Shown here one piece after another: positions 7,201-15,354 of a stretch of 64,000 nt of DNA. Each line of letters starts with the position of its first letter. Within the stretch, counting starts at the first letter, position 1. Location of the stretch: positions 1-64,000 of the forward strand of contig NZ_WSEN01000004.1 in assembly GCF_009758255.1 (NCBI RefSeq), read 5' to 3'. The notes below the pieces were generated by a model. The model had not been told where the DNA came from. It saw only the letters and a program-made list of their open reading frames with translations, and did not search any database. The DNA is from Microbacterium sp. MAH-37. GTDB lineage: Bacteria > Actinomycetota > Actinomycetes > Actinomycetales > Microbacteriaceae. The position numbers and the translations under genes were made by a program.

Positions 7201-8523
7201 TCAGGCGGATGCCTTCTCGGACTTCCGGCTGGAGCGACGGCTGTTCTCGGCGACCTGCTCGACCGCGGCGGCTGCGGCGTCGGCGGCCTCCTCAGCGGCA
7301 CGCGCCGCGAGGAACAGGCCCTCACGGTTGAGGTGGCGCGAGTACCGGGCGTCGAGGTACAGCACCGGCACGTCGCCGGCAGCGCGGATCAGCTCGGGGT
7401 AGAGCTCGTCCTTGATGGGGCCGGAGCCGCCGCCGTAGACGTACACGACCTCGGTGGACTCACCCGACTGGCTGAGCGTCTCGCTGAACGAGCGGCGGAT
7501 CTGCTCTACGAGGTGCTTCACGTCGGGCTCGACCAGGGTCTGTGCGCGCTGGTGGCGGTTGCGCTGCAGCACCGAGGGCGTCGACTGCAGGAAGTCGGCG
7601 AGCTGCTTGCGGCTGGTGAAGCGCAGGTCGGCCTCGTCCTGACGGTCGAGCGCGTTCTCCAGGATCGTGCCGTAGCCCATGTCGAGGGTCGACGCGGCCT
7701 CGGCGTTGAAGCGCCCGTTCGTGAACACCGGGAAGTTCACGGTGCCCTCGCCCACGTCGATGCCGATGGTGTTCTGCGCGGCGACCAGGTCGGCACCGGT
7801 GACACCGGGGAGCATGTCCGCCTCGCGCGAGCGCAGGTCGGTGAGCAGCGCGTCTGCCAGGGGCTCGCCCTTGTCCGAGATCGCGTACTGCGCCGAGGCG
7901 CCCTCGGCGACCACCTGCACGTCGACGAACTCGAGGCGGATGCTGACCGGGGTGTTGAAGTTCTTGATCGTGACGAGGTGCACGGCCGAGCCCTTCGAGC
8001 CGATGAACTCGCCGGCGTAGCCGTAGCGGCGGGCGACGAACTCGCTGATCGGCAGGGCGAGACCGGTGCGCACCTTCACACGCAGCTCGTGGTCGGGCAG
8101 CGCGTCGTGCTCGCGCACGTAGTCGCGCAGCGCCTTCGCCGCGTACACGCCCAGCACGAGGATCTTGCTCAGCTGCTGGTCGGCCTTGCTGGCGTGTCCG
8201 TCGTGCACCTCGAACTCGCTGAACACCGAGCCGCGCACGCTGAGCGCGGAGCGGCCGAAGATGCGGCGGTCGCTGTCCGAGACCAGCGGCGACGAGAACG
8301 ATGCGTCGAGGCGGTTGTAGAAGTCCTCCTCGGCGTCGTTCATGGTCTGCGCGGCCTCGGCATCCTCGAGAGGCACCTTCGGCGACTGCCGCGGGGTGGC
8401 CACGATCGCGCTCGGCAGGTCGATGCGATCCCGCAGACCGGTGTCCGTGTTGAGGATCATGCCCTTGACGTAGCCGTTGCCGACGTCGATGCCGCCGGTG
8501 AGGTTGATGATGTCCGAACTCAT
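7201..8523 (-). CDS. ParM/Alp-type actin-like ATPase
   Basis: The product is 440 residues with the actin-fold nucleotide-binding pattern: phosphate-1 loop GGIDVGNGYVK (10-20), phosphate-2 loop TIGIDVGEGTVN (252-263) and adenosine loop YVYGGGSG (362-369). This is the layout of ParM/StbA and Alp proteins, which polymerise to push plasmid copies apart. The C-terminal 35 residues are Ala-, Lys- and Ser-rich and probably disordered. The start at 8523 is preceded by GAAAGG about 9 bases upstream. The gene lies 47 bases after a small ribbon-helix-helix-like gene, as in parMR systems but with the adaptor first. The host replicon is probably the chromosome, so the cargo is unclear. Confidence 0.82.
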   Translation of the reverse strand: MSSDIINLTGGIDVGNGYVKGMILNTDTGLRDRIDLPSAIVATPRQSPKVPLEDAEAAQTMNDAEEDFYNRLDASFSSPLVSDSDRRIFGRSALSVRGSVFSEFEVHDGHASKADQQLSKILVLGVYAAKALRDYVREHDALPDHELRVKVRTGLALPISEFVARRYGYAGEFIGSKGSAVHLVTIKNFNTPVSIRLEFVDVQVVAEGASAQYAISDKGEPLADALLTDLRSREADMLPGVTGADLVAAQNTIGIDVGEGTVNFPVFTNGRFNAEAASTLDMGYGTILENALDRQDEADLRFTSRKQLADFLQSTPSVLQRNRHQRAQTLVEPDVKHLVEQIRRSFSETLSQSGESTEVVYVYGGGSGPIKDELYPELIRAAGDVPVLYLDARYSRHLNREGLFLAARAAEEAADAAAAAVEQVAENSRRSSRKSEKASA

Positions 8524-8570
8524 GGGGGAGACCTTTCGTTCCGAGTGTCGGGGTGAGATGGGGGAAGTGG

Positions 8571-8960
8571 TTACAGGCCGAGGAGATCGTCGATGGTCGC
8601 CGACGCGGCGTCCGCCTTGGGGGCGGGGGCCTTCTGCGCGGGGGCCTTCGGCGCCGGGGCATCCGGCTCCGGAGCCTCCGGCTCGTCGACATCCGGTGCG
8701 GATGCCGCAGCCGCGGGCGCGGCGACGGCAGTGGGTGCCGGCTCGTCGGCGGGGAAGATCTCCGCGACGTAGACCGGCTCCGACGGCGGCCTGACGGGGC
8801 GGTTCGCCACGTCGACGAAGCCCTCGCGGGCGATCGCCTCGCGCACCAGGCGGCGGAACGAGTCGGAGGCGGAGTACTGCAGATCGAGCCATTCGATCAC
8901 GCTGGTGTCGGCGACGGGGACGGTGATCTGCACCTTCCGAGTGGATGGCACTTCAGCCAC
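8571..8960 (-). CDS. ParR-like ribbon-helix-helix partner of the actin-like protein
   Basis: The product is 129 residues from a GTG start preceded by AAGGAG. The N-terminus (about 5-50) reads TRKVQITVPVADTSVIEWLDLQYSASDSFRRLVREAIAREG, a beta strand plus two helices as in ribbon-helix-helix DNA-binding proteins. The last half is low-complexity: a Pro/Ala-rich stretch with repeated APKAPAQK-type units ending in a conserved-looking DDLLGL tail. ParR adaptors bind centromere DNA with their N-terminus and touch filament ends with the C-terminal tail, and the DDLLGL end could do this. The assignment rests on the fold pattern plus adjacency to the actin gene. Confidence 0.65.
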   Translation of the reverse strand: MAEVPSTRKVQITVPVADTSVIEWLDLQYSASDSFRRLVREAIAREGFVDVANRPVRPPSEPVYVAEIFPADEPAPTAVAAPAAAASAPDVDEPEAPEPDAPAPKAPAQKAPAPKADAASATIDDLLGL

Positions 8961-9026
8961 TGCTGCTCCTTCGTCTCTGACAGCGCTCCGGATCGCACGA
9001 CAAAACGGCGACACGCCCTAGATCAC

Positions 9027-9037
9027 GGTACAGTACC
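9027..9037. promoter_or_regulatory. Palindrome upstream of the ParR-like gene
   Basis: GGTAC-A-GTACC is a perfect 5-bp inverted repeat 67 bases upstream of the adaptor start. It could be an operator or part of a small centromere-like site. No extended iteron array is visible in the 87-base gap. Confidence 0.3.
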
Positions 9038-9047
9038 CTGCTGTCCG

Positions 9048-9761
9048 TCAGCCGATCAGAGCCTGTCTCAGCTCGGTCGTGCTCCCGACCTGCAGGATCG
9101 AACCCTCCGACTCCCCCGGCTCGCCGAAGCCCCATTCCGCGAAGATCACCGGGATGCCGTGCTGTCCGGCTCCTTCGATGTCGTGCACCCGGTCACCAAT
9201 CAGCACGGGGCGCGACACGTCCGCCCCCGCGGCCTCGAGCAGCGTCAGCGCGCGCCCGATCACGGTCGCCTTGTCCTCGTTCCCGCCGGTCCGGGGATCG
9301 GGCAGCGAGCCGGCGACGGTCGTGAGCAGACCGGTCAGCTCGTAGTGGTCCAGGATCGCGAGCACCTGGTTCTCGGGCTTCGAGCTGGCCGTGGACTGCG
9401 GGATGCCGGCATCCCGCACGGCGCGCAGCACGTCCGCGACCCCGGGATAGATCGCGACAGATGCCGCATACCCGTCGCGTGCGGCGAGCTCGCGGTAGCG
9501 CGCGACGGCCTCGAGCGACTGCTCGACGCTCATGCCCGAGCGCTGGAAGGACTCGTACATGGGCGGTCCGATCCAGCGCGAGAGCTCCTCGGCGGCCGGC
9601 GGCTGCATGTCGTACGAGGTGAAGACCTCGCGCAGACGCGGAAGGATGCCGGCGGACGCGTCGGCGATCACGCCGTCGACGTCCCAGAGGATGCAGGTGA
9701 AGGGTCGGTGGGTCGCTGAGCTTGTCGGGTGGGTCGCTGAGCTTGTCGAAGCGTCGGGCAT
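9048..9761 (-). CDS. HAD-superfamily phosphatase (phosphoglycolate phosphatase-like)
   Basis: The product is 237 residues. Motif I is LWDVDGV with the nucleophile and acid pair D27/D29. A helical cap domain follows (about 40-105), then motif II (STASSKP) and motif IV GDRVHDIEGA, which supplies the Mg2+-binding acids. Family members cleave small phosphate esters, typically phosphoglycolate, sugar phosphates or nucleotides; the substrate is not resolvable. The first 20 residues contain a duplicated TSSATH segment, encoded by a 21-bp tandem repeat that also occurs as an intergenic repeat in this bacterial group. The true start may therefore lie at or inside the repeat. Confidence 0.82.
   Translation of the reverse strand: MPDASTSSATHPTSSATHRPFTCILWDVDGVIADASAGILPRLREVFTSYDMQPPAAEELSRWIGPPMYESFQRSGMSVEQSLEAVARYRELAARDGYAASVAIYPGVADVLRAVRDAGIPQSTASSKPENQVLAILDHYELTGLLTTVAGSLPDPRTGGNEDKATVIGRALTLLEAAGADVSRPVLIGDRVHDIEGAGQHGIPVIFAEWGFGEPGESEGSILQVGSTTELRQALIG
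9707..9748 (-). repeat. Perfect 21-bp tandem duplication containing GGTCGCTGAGCTTGTCG
   Basis: Bases 9707-9727 and 9728-9748 are identical. The core, read on either strand as CTTCGACAAGCTCAGCGACC-like, is from memory a common dispersed repeat in Microbacteriaceae and relatives. Here it falls in the first codons of the HAD gene and adds a 7-residue duplication to the protein. Confidence 0.8.
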
Positions 9762-9780
9762 GCCTCCAGACTATGGGCGC

Positions 9781-10761
9781 TCAGTCGGAGGGCTCGTCGC
9801 CGAGATTCACGCGATACGCGGGAATGAACTCCACGGCGACGTCGGCGGTATCCACGCCGGCCTCCAGCAGGGTCTGCGTGAGTTCGTCAGTGCCGGGCAG
9901 CGGCGGCGCGCCGGTCAGCGTCAGCTCGGCACGCCCGCCGCTGACGGTGAGGGCGTCGATCTGCCATCCGGCCTGGTCCGCCCACGGCTCGGCGGCCGCG
10001 CGCACCCGCGACTCGAGCACCGCGTCCGTCGTGAACCGCACCGAGGTGCTGGCGAGGGGGATCGCGATGATCGCCAGAGACACGATGATCGAGATCAGTG
10101 CGCGGTACGGGCGTGCTGGTGTCGCGGCATCCTCCGCGGCGATCCCCTCCCACTTCGCGCGCAGGGGAGCGAGGACGACGATGCCGGAGCCGAGGATCGC
10201 GGCGACGTTCGTCGCGAACAGCAGCAGCGCTCCCCCGGCCTCGTTCCAGGCCCCGGATTCCATCGTGAGCCCGACCACGCAGAGCGGCGGCACCAGCGAG
10301 ATGGCGATCGCGACGCCCGGCAGCGTGTCCGAGATGTCCTTGCGGACCAGGGCGACCGCACCGACGACTCCGGTGGCCAGCGCGGCGAGCAGGTCGATGA
10401 GATGCGGCGAGATGCGTCCGGCGACCTGGGAGTTCGTCTGCGCGATGATCGGCGACTGCACGAACAGGCCGACCAGGTAGCCGATCGCGATCGCGCACAG
10501 CGCGCCGGTGATGACCAGGATCCAGCAGCGGACGAGATTGCGCCGGCTGCCCAGCACCGTCGCCAGGACGATGCCGAGGATGGGGGTCATCAGCGGCGCG
10601 ACGATCATCGCGCCGATCACCGTGGCCGTCGAGTCCCCGACGACGCCGGCGCTGGCGATGATGCTCGCCAGCACGAGCAGCATCCAGAACCGGGAGTCGC
10701 GATGCCGGGCATCCGGTCCTTCGAAGAACACGGATTCGCGCATGGCGGCGAGAGTGTTCAT
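9781..10761 (-). CDS. DUF389 family membrane protein
   Basis: The product is 326 residues with about six membrane segments (residues 25-215). It carries the family hallmarks SIIASAGVVGDSTATVIGAMIVAPLMTPILG near the N-terminus and GVAIAISLVPPLCVVGLTM in the centre. A soluble C-terminal domain of about 90 residues follows. DUF389 (TIGR00341-type) proteins are widespread in actinobacteria with no firm function. The AGGAGG ribosome site is locked in a hairpin in the leader (10762-10833), suggesting translational control. The gene is divergent from the AI-2E transporter gene. Confidence 0.85.
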   Translation of the reverse strand: MNTLAAMRESVFFEGPDARHRDSRFWMLLVLASIIASAGVVGDSTATVIGAMIVAPLMTPILGIVLATVLGSRRNLVRCWILVITGALCAIAIGYLVGLFVQSPIIAQTNSQVAGRISPHLIDLLAALATGVVGAVALVRKDISDTLPGVAIAISLVPPLCVVGLTMESGAWNEAGGALLLFATNVAAILGSGIVVLAPLRAKWEGIAAEDAATPARPYRALISIIVSLAIIAIPLASTSVRFTTDAVLESRVRAAAEPWADQAGWQIDALTVSGGRAELTLTGAPPLPGTDELTQTLLEAGVDTADVAVEFIPAYRVNLGDEPSD

Positions 10762-10833
10762 GGCCCCTCCTGCGGGTGACAGGAGGCGCGGTCCGCCTCC
10801 GGGTGGCGGAATCCTGACACTCGGAGGTCTCCG
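10762..10833 (-). promoter_or_regulatory. Structured leader with sequestered ribosome site
   Basis: Three hairpins occur within 72 bases before the DUF389 start. In mRNA order they are 10829-10833 with 10822-10826, TCCGCC/GGCGGA (10805-10810 with 10792-10797), and CCTCCTG/CAGGAGG (10780-10786 with 10766-10772). The last contains the AGGAGG ribosome site. The loops of the last two both carry CACCCG. A cis-acting switch or a protein-binding leader is plausible. Confidence 0.45.
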
Positions 10834-10867
10834 TGCGCAAGCAGGTCATCCCCGCCGGGCGAGTCCC

Positions 10868-10897
10868 GTGACGCGGCCGCGCAGGCCGGGATACTGT
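10868..10897 (+). promoter_or_regulatory. Probable leaderless promoter of the AI-2E transporter gene
   Basis: A -10 box TACTGT (10892-10897) ends six bases before the GTG start at 10904, and a weak -35 GTGACG lies 18 bases upstream. No proper ribosome site fits between them, so the mRNA probably begins at the start codon. Confidence 0.45.
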
Positions 10898-10903
10898 GCG
10901 GGA

Positions 10904-12067
10904 GTGAGCAGTGCACAGGGCGACCAGGAGCAGACCGCCGTCGGGGCGGACATCGGCGACGAGACGCCCGCGCAGCGAGCGTCGAGATCGTCGCGTCCGC
11001 GGCGCATCCTGCCCGCCGCGCCGCTGCGCTCCGGCTTCCTGGTGTCGATCGGCGTTCTGCTGGCGATCGCCCTCGCCCTGGTCTTCGTCTCGCTGTCCTC
11101 GGTGCTGATGTCGCTGTTCCTCGCGCTGTTCATCGCGCTGGGCCTCGATCCGGCCGTGCGGCAGCTGCAGCGCACAGGCATGAAGCGGCCGTGGGCGATC
11201 ACGACCGTCGCCGTCGTGGTGCTCGCGCTCGCCGTGGTGATCGTGCTGGTGCTCGTCCCGAACATGGTGAAGCAGTTCGTGCACATCATCGAGAGCGCGC
11301 CGGAGTGGTACGCCCATGCGCAGACCACGGACTGGTTCCAGAACATCGAATCCGCGCTGGGGGTCGACCTCGACGCGGTGATCGCGCAGGGCGTGGCATC
11401 GATCACGAGCATCTCGTCGTTCCTGGCGATCTCGGGCGGTGTGCTCAAGGCCGCAGGAGGCATCGTCGCCGGCATCTCCAGCACGGTCCTGGTGGTCGTG
11501 CTGACGCTCTACTTCATCGCCTCGCTCGAGACCATGAAGCGGGCGCTGGCCACGCTGGTGCCGCAGTACCGGCGCAAGACCTTCTCCGACCTGACCGACC
11601 AGATCACGGCATCCGTGGGCGGCTTCGTGGCCGGCGGCGTCACCCTCTCGGCGATCAACGCCGCCGTCGTGCTGGTGCTGCAGCTCGCGATCGGCTCGAA
11701 CATCGCGCTGCTGCTCGCCATCGGCGCGTTCTTCATCACGCTGGTGCCGATGATCGGCTCGATGATCTACCTCGTGGTCGGCACGGTCGCCGCACTGTTC
11801 GTCGGGCCGTGGCAAGCGGTCATCTTCCTGGTCGGCTACCTGGTGTACATCCAGATCGAGGCCTACTACGTCACCCCGCGCGTGATGGGCAAGGCCGTCG
11901 CGGTGCCCGGCATCCTCGTGATCATCGGCGCGATGACGGGAGCTGCCCTGATGGGGCTGCTCGGCGCGCTGGTCGCAATCCCGATCACGGCCTCGGTGCT
12001 GATCATCATCCGTCAGGTGACGATCCCCGCGCAGGACGCGAAGACGATCGCACCGGACGTCGGTTAG
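10904..12067 (+). CDS. AI-2E family transporter (PerM/YdiK-like)
   Basis: The product is 387 residues from GTG. It begins with a hydrophilic N-terminal tail of about 40 residues, followed by two closely spaced membrane segments, a soluble region (about 125-175), and then five or more membrane segments. Those segments include [26 protein letters not shown] and the family pattern [41 protein letters not shown]. The family includes TqsA, an exporter of the signal AI-2, and Na+(Li+)/H+ antiporter-like members; no substrate can be assigned. The frame stays open far upstream, but homology begins after this GTG. Its stop overlaps the convergent nucS stop by 4 bases. Confidence 0.85.
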   Translation: MSSAQGDQEQTAVGADIGDETPAQRASRSSRPRRILPAAPLRSGFLVSIGVLLAIALALVFVSLSSVLMSLFLALFIALGLDPAVRQLQRTGMKRPWAITTVAVVVLALAVVIVLVLVPNMVKQFVHIIESAPEWYAHAQTTDWFQNIESALGVDLDAVIAQGVASITSISSFLAISGGVLKAAGGIVAGISSTVLVVVLTLYFIASLETMKRALATLVPQYRRKTFSDLTDQITASVGGFVAGGVTLSAINAAVVLVLQLAIGSNIALLLAIGAFFITLVPMIGSMIYLVVGTVAALFVGPWQAVIFLVGYLVYIQIEAYYVTPRVMGKAVAVPGILVIIGAMTGAALMGLLGALVAIPITASVLIIIRQVTIPAQDAKTIAPDVG

Positions 12068-12759
12068 AACAGGCGCGGAGCGCCCGACTCGATGCCCTTC
12101 ATGTCCTCGTAGTCGAGGACGAGGCAGCGGATGCCGCGGTCCTCGGCGAGCACCCGGGCCTGGGGCTTGATCTCCTGCGCGGCGAAAACGCCGGTGACGG
12201 GCGCGAGGTGCGGGTCGCGCCCCAGCAGCTCGAGGTACCTGGTGAGCTGCTCGACGCCGTCGATGTCACCGCGGCGCTTCACCTCGACCGCGATGGCCGC
12301 TCCCCCGGCATCCCGCACCATGAGATCCACCGGGCCGATCGCCGTCGGGAACTCGCGGCGCACCAGCGTCGCGCCCTCGCTGATCAGGTCGACCTGCTCG
12401 GCCAGCAGGCGCTGCAGGTCGGCCTCGACGCCGTCCTTCTGCAGGCCGGGGTCGATGCCGAGGTCGTGGTTCGAGTCGTGCAGGATCTCGTAGATCTGCA
12501 CGCGCAGCGCATCACCGGTCTTCTTGTGGGTGACGCGCCAGACCTCCACGACGCCCGCTGATGCCTCTTCCTCACCGGGATTCTCCGTGGTGAGCGAGCA
12601 CGGCGGGCTCATCCAGTTCAGCGGCTTGTAGCTGCCGCCGTCGGAGTGCACGAGCAGGCTGCCGTCGCCCTTGTGCATCAGCACACGGGTGGCCGGGGGC
12701 AGATGGGCGTTGAGGCGGCCGGAGTAGTCGACGGCACAGCGGGCGATGACGAGACGCAC
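12064..12759 (-). CDS. nucS: Mismatch-specific endonuclease NucS
   Basis: The product is 231 residues, the usual NucS length. The N-terminal DNA-binding domain reads [38 protein letters not shown]. The C-terminal RecB-like nuclease domain carries the catalytic pattern with D145 (PVDLMVRD) and E159/K161 (AVEVKRRGD), followed by QLTRYLELL. NucS replaces MutS/MutL mismatch repair in actinobacteria: it makes double-strand breaks at G-T, G-G and T-T mismatches and is recruited by the sliding clamp through its C-terminal end. It stands alone on the minus strand and is convergent with the AI-2E gene, overlapping it by 4 bases (TTAG). Confidence 0.95.
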   Translation of the reverse strand: MRLVIARCAVDYSGRLNAHLPPATRVLMHKGDGSLLVHSDGGSYKPLNWMSPPCSLTTENPGEEEASAGVVEVWRVTHKKTGDALRVQIYEILHDSNHDLGIDPGLQKDGVEADLQRLLAEQVDLISEGATLVRREFPTAIGPVDLMVRDAGGAAIAVEVKRRGDIDGVEQLTRYLELLGRDPHLAPVTGVFAAQEIKPQARVLAEDRGIRCLVLDYEDMKGIESGAPRLF

Positions 12760-12782
12760 CCGAAGAGCCTACCCGTGGGCGA

Positions 12783-14129
12783 TCAGGGACGCGTGAAGGG
12801 CTCGGGCACGACGAGCGTGCCGAGTGACGGATGCCACAGCGGTGTCGTGTGCCAGACCACGGACAGGGCGCCGGACTCGCGGCGGACGATCACGCGATGC
12901 GGCGAGGTCGGGACGACCAGGTGCACCAGCACTTCGTCGCCTTCGCGCTCGCCGCGGGCCGCCACGGCCAGCGACTGCTCGCCGGCGCCGAGCACGGCGT
13001 GCGACCACTCCTGCTGCGGCACGGTGACGTCGCCGAGCGGCGTCGTGAGCAGCCAGCCGCCGTCGGCGACGTCGACCAGCCGCCAGGAGTCCGCGTCGGG
13101 CATCGGGTCGGTCGGCTGCAGTGTGTGCCGGGAAGACCATGAGTCCAGCGCCGTACGCTCGGCGAGGCGGGCGGAATCCGCGTCGGAGCGCGCGACCTCT
13201 CCGTCCTGGAACGCCTCGACCAGCCGCCAGAAGGCGTTCAGCGTCTCGTGCGCGATCGTCGTGGCGCCCTGATAGGCGATCACGATGCCGGTCTCGGGCA
13301 TGACGAGCACGAACTGGCCGTAGGCGCCGTCCAGACGGAACCCGTGCCGGCTGCGCCAGACCTGGAAGCCGTAACCGCGGGCCCAGTCCCCGTCCGCATC
13401 GCCGTCCTCGTCACGATTGTCGGACCAGGGCTGCGCCATCGCCTCGACGAAGGCCTCGGGGATGACCTGACGACCCTCGAACCGTCCGCCGGCGGCGAGC
13501 ATGATCCCGGTCCTGGTCAGGTCGTCGATGTCGAGGTGCAGACCGGAGAATCCCTGGTCGATCCCGTCCAGAGGAATCCACCAGCGCTGCCCGATGCCCA
13601 GCGGGTCGAGCACCCGCTCGCGGAGCAGGGCGGTCAGCGACTGCCCGCTGACGGCCTGGACGATCGCGGACAGCGCGTAGCTTGCCGGCGAGTTGTACGC
13701 GAACGAGCTGCCCGGCGGCGCCGCCGGAGGCGTCGTGAGCAGGCCGGGCACAGAGAACGGCAGGCTCAGCGTCTGCTCCCGGCTGTGCCCCGTGTTCATG
13801 GTGAGCAGGTGCCGCACGGTGATCCCGCTCGGATTCTCCCCGCCCAGGTAGTGCTCCACGGGGAGGTCGAGGTCGAGAGCGCCGTCGGCCTCGAGCAATC
13901 CGATCGCGAACGCGGTGAAGGTCTTCGACACCGAGTACACCAGGGCAGGCTGCGCGGCCGACCACGGCGCCCAGGACGTGCGGAACAGCACCTGACCGTC
14001 GCGGACGACGACAAGGGCGTGCGGGTCGAGTCCGCCCTGCTCGAGTTCGTCGATCAGTCGGATCAGTGCGGCGGAGGGCAGGCCGGCGAGCTCGGGCGCG
14101 CAGGCGGGAAGCAGATCGGTCGTGAGCAT
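12783..14129 (-). CDS. Serine hydrolase, beta-lactamase/PBP-like (PF00144)
   Basis: The product is 448 residues. The catalytic SxxK tetrad is SVSK, S66/K69, and the Tyr of the second motif is probably Y145 in FAYNSP. There is no signal peptide, so it is cytosolic. Family members include esterases, D-aminopeptidases and class C beta-lactamases; a C-terminal domain of about 120 residues follows the catalytic part. It starts 14 bases after the LacI gene and is probably in its operon, divergent from a sugar ABC importer. That suggests an esterase acting on acylated oligosaccharides brought in by that importer (inference). Antibiotic resistance is unlikely without export. Confidence 0.8.
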   Translation of the reverse strand: MLTTDLLPACAPELAGLPSAALIRLIDELEQGGLDPHALVVVRDGQVLFRTSWAPWSAAQPALVYSVSKTFTAFAIGLLEADGALDLDLPVEHYLGGENPSGITVRHLLTMNTGHSREQTLSLPFSVPGLLTTPPAAPPGSSFAYNSPASYALSAIVQAVSGQSLTALLRERVLDPLGIGQRWWIPLDGIDQGFSGLHLDIDDLTRTGIMLAAGGRFEGRQVIPEAFVEAMAQPWSDNRDEDGDADGDWARGYGFQVWRSRHGFRLDGAYGQFVLVMPETGIVIAYQGATTIAHETLNAFWRLVEAFQDGEVARSDADSARLAERTALDSWSSRHTLQPTDPMPDADSWRLVDVADGGWLLTTPLGDVTVPQQEWSHAVLGAGEQSLAVAARGEREGDEVLVHLVVPTSPHRVIVRRESGALSVVWHTTPLWHPSLGTLVVPEPFTRP

Positions 14130-14142
14130 TGTGACGCTCCTG

Positions 14143-15171
14143 TCAGATGGCCGCGGGGGCGGCGGTGGATTCGCGGACGACGAGCTCGGTCATCAGGTCC
14201 ATCCGCATCGAGGTCGGCGGCTGGCCGTCCGCCGAGGCGATCAGCATCTGCGCCGCGAGGCCGCCCATCTCCCGCAGCGGCTGATTCACCGTTGTGAGCG
14301 GCGGGTTCAGCCATTCCGTGATCGGCAGGTTGTCGTAGCCGACGAGGGACAGGTCGTCGGGGACCCGCAGCCCGCATTCCCGGGCCGCCCTGGCGATGCC
14401 GAAGGCGATGTAGTCGGAGCCGGCGAAGATCGCGGTGGGACGATCGGGGCGGGAGAGCAGATCGAGAGCGTGCTGGTAGCCGGATGCCGCGTTGAACGCG
14501 CCCCAGCGCACCAGCGCGGGGTCCCAGGGGACACCGGCCGAATCGTGCGCGCTGCGGAACCCGTCCACGCGGGCGCGCGAGCACAGCACGTCGGCGGGAC
14601 CCATCACCACCGCGATCCTGGTGTGCCCGAGGGCGAGCAGATGCTGGGTGGCGATGAGGCCGCCGTTCCAGTTGTTCGAGCCGACGGTCGGCACGTCGGT
14701 GGGCGGCTTGCCCTGCGTGTCGAGCACGACGAACGGGATCGAACGCGAGCTGAGCTGATGCCGCTGCGTCGGGTCGAGGTCGGAGAGCACCAGCAGGACG
14801 CCGAGCGGACGCCGCGCCATCACATCGTCGATCCACTCCTGGTTGGGTCGGTGCGAGCCACCCAGCTCGGACAGCACGACGCCGATGCGCGCCGGCCCCG
14901 CGATGCGCTCCACTCCGGAGATGATCTCCAGCGCCCACAGGTTGTCGGACTCGTGGAACACCACCTCGAGCAGCCGCGGTCCGGCGCTGCGCGTGCCGTC
15001 TGGTCGCACCGCGACGGGCTTGCGGTACTCATGCGCCGAGAGCGCGGCCTCGATGCGCAGCCGCGTCGCCTCCGCGACGTCGGCCCGCCCGTTCAGCACC
15101 TTCGACACCGTCGGTGCCGACACCCCTACCTCCGCCGCGATCTCCGCGATCGTGGAACGCCCCTTGGCCAT
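14143..15171 (-). CDS. LacI-family regulator of the adjacent ABC importer
   Basis: The product is 342 residues. The N-terminal helix-turn-helix is STIAEIAAEVGVSAPTVSKVLNGRADVAEATRLRIEAAL with a hinge helix around residues 45-60. The periplasmic-binding-protein-like domain ends with VPDDLSLVGYDNLPITEWLNPPLTTVNQPLREMG, typical of the family. It is transcribed divergently from the sugar ABC operon at 15355. Matching CGAAACT(A/T)TCG sites at 15182-15192 and 15313-15323 flank the intergenic region and are likely operators. It probably represses the ABC operon and itself in the absence of an oligosaccharide. Confidence 0.9.
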   Translation of the reverse strand: MAKGRSTIAEIAAEVGVSAPTVSKVLNGRADVAEATRLRIEAALSAHEYRKPVAVRPDGTRSAGPRLLEVVFHESDNLWALEIISGVERIAGPARIGVVLSELGGSHRPNQEWIDDVMARRPLGVLLVLSDLDPTQRHQLSSRSIPFVVLDTQGKPPTDVPTVGSNNWNGGLIATQHLLALGHTRIAVVMGPADVLCSRARVDGFRSAHDSAGVPWDPALVRWGAFNAASGYQHALDLLSRPDRPTAIFAGSDYIAFGIARAARECGLRVPDDLSLVGYDNLPITEWLNPPLTTVNQPLREMGGLAAQMLIASADGQPPTSMRMDLMTELVVRESTAAPAAI

Positions 15172-15181
15172 GATTCCCCCT

Positions 15182-15192
15182 CGAAACTATCG
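15182..15192 (+). promoter_or_regulatory. LacI-type operator, distal copy
   Basis: CGAAACTATCG lies 11 bases upstream of the LacI start. It matches 10 of 11 bases of the site on the opposite strand at 15313-15323. Confidence 0.45.
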
Positions 15193-15253
15193 ATCAGCGT
15201 AGTCGGGATGCAGGGGTGTTGTCACCCGCGAACCATGAATCCGCGCCGAGGCA

Positions 15254-15282
15254 TTGACGAAGTGTCCGCGGAATGCATAGTG
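15254..15282 (+). promoter_or_regulatory. Promoter of the Lpl-type ABC operon
   Basis: A near-consensus -35 TTGACG (15254-15259) is followed after 17 bases by ATAGTG (15277-15282), preceded by an extended TGC. A GTTGC-loop-GCAAC inverted repeat (15281-15297) and the operator at 15313-15323 lie just downstream, so repression by the divergent LacI protein is likely. Confidence 0.6.
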
Positions 15283-15312
15283 TTGCCGCCAGCAACATAT
15301 CGGAACAGATTC

Positions 15313-15323
15313 CGAAAGTTTCG
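15313..15323 (-). promoter_or_regulatory. LacI-type operator, proximal copy
   Basis: CGAAA-G-TTTCG is a perfect 5-bp inverted repeat about 30 bases after the ABC promoter and 31 bases before the first permease start. Its reverse complement matches the distal copy at 15182-15192 in 10 of 11 positions. Confidence 0.5.
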
Positions 15324-15354
15324 AGATACGTAACCCGCACAACGAAGTGAGATC

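Noticed and set aside
7201..8960. Integrated plasmid or mobile element around the ParM-like gene
   Set aside because: I see no rep, integrase, transposase, att-like direct repeats or GC shift at its borders.
12783..14129. Class C beta-lactamase resistance gene
   Set aside because: No signal peptide, regulatory linkage to a sugar importer, and a YNS rather than a YxN motif make resistance unlikely.
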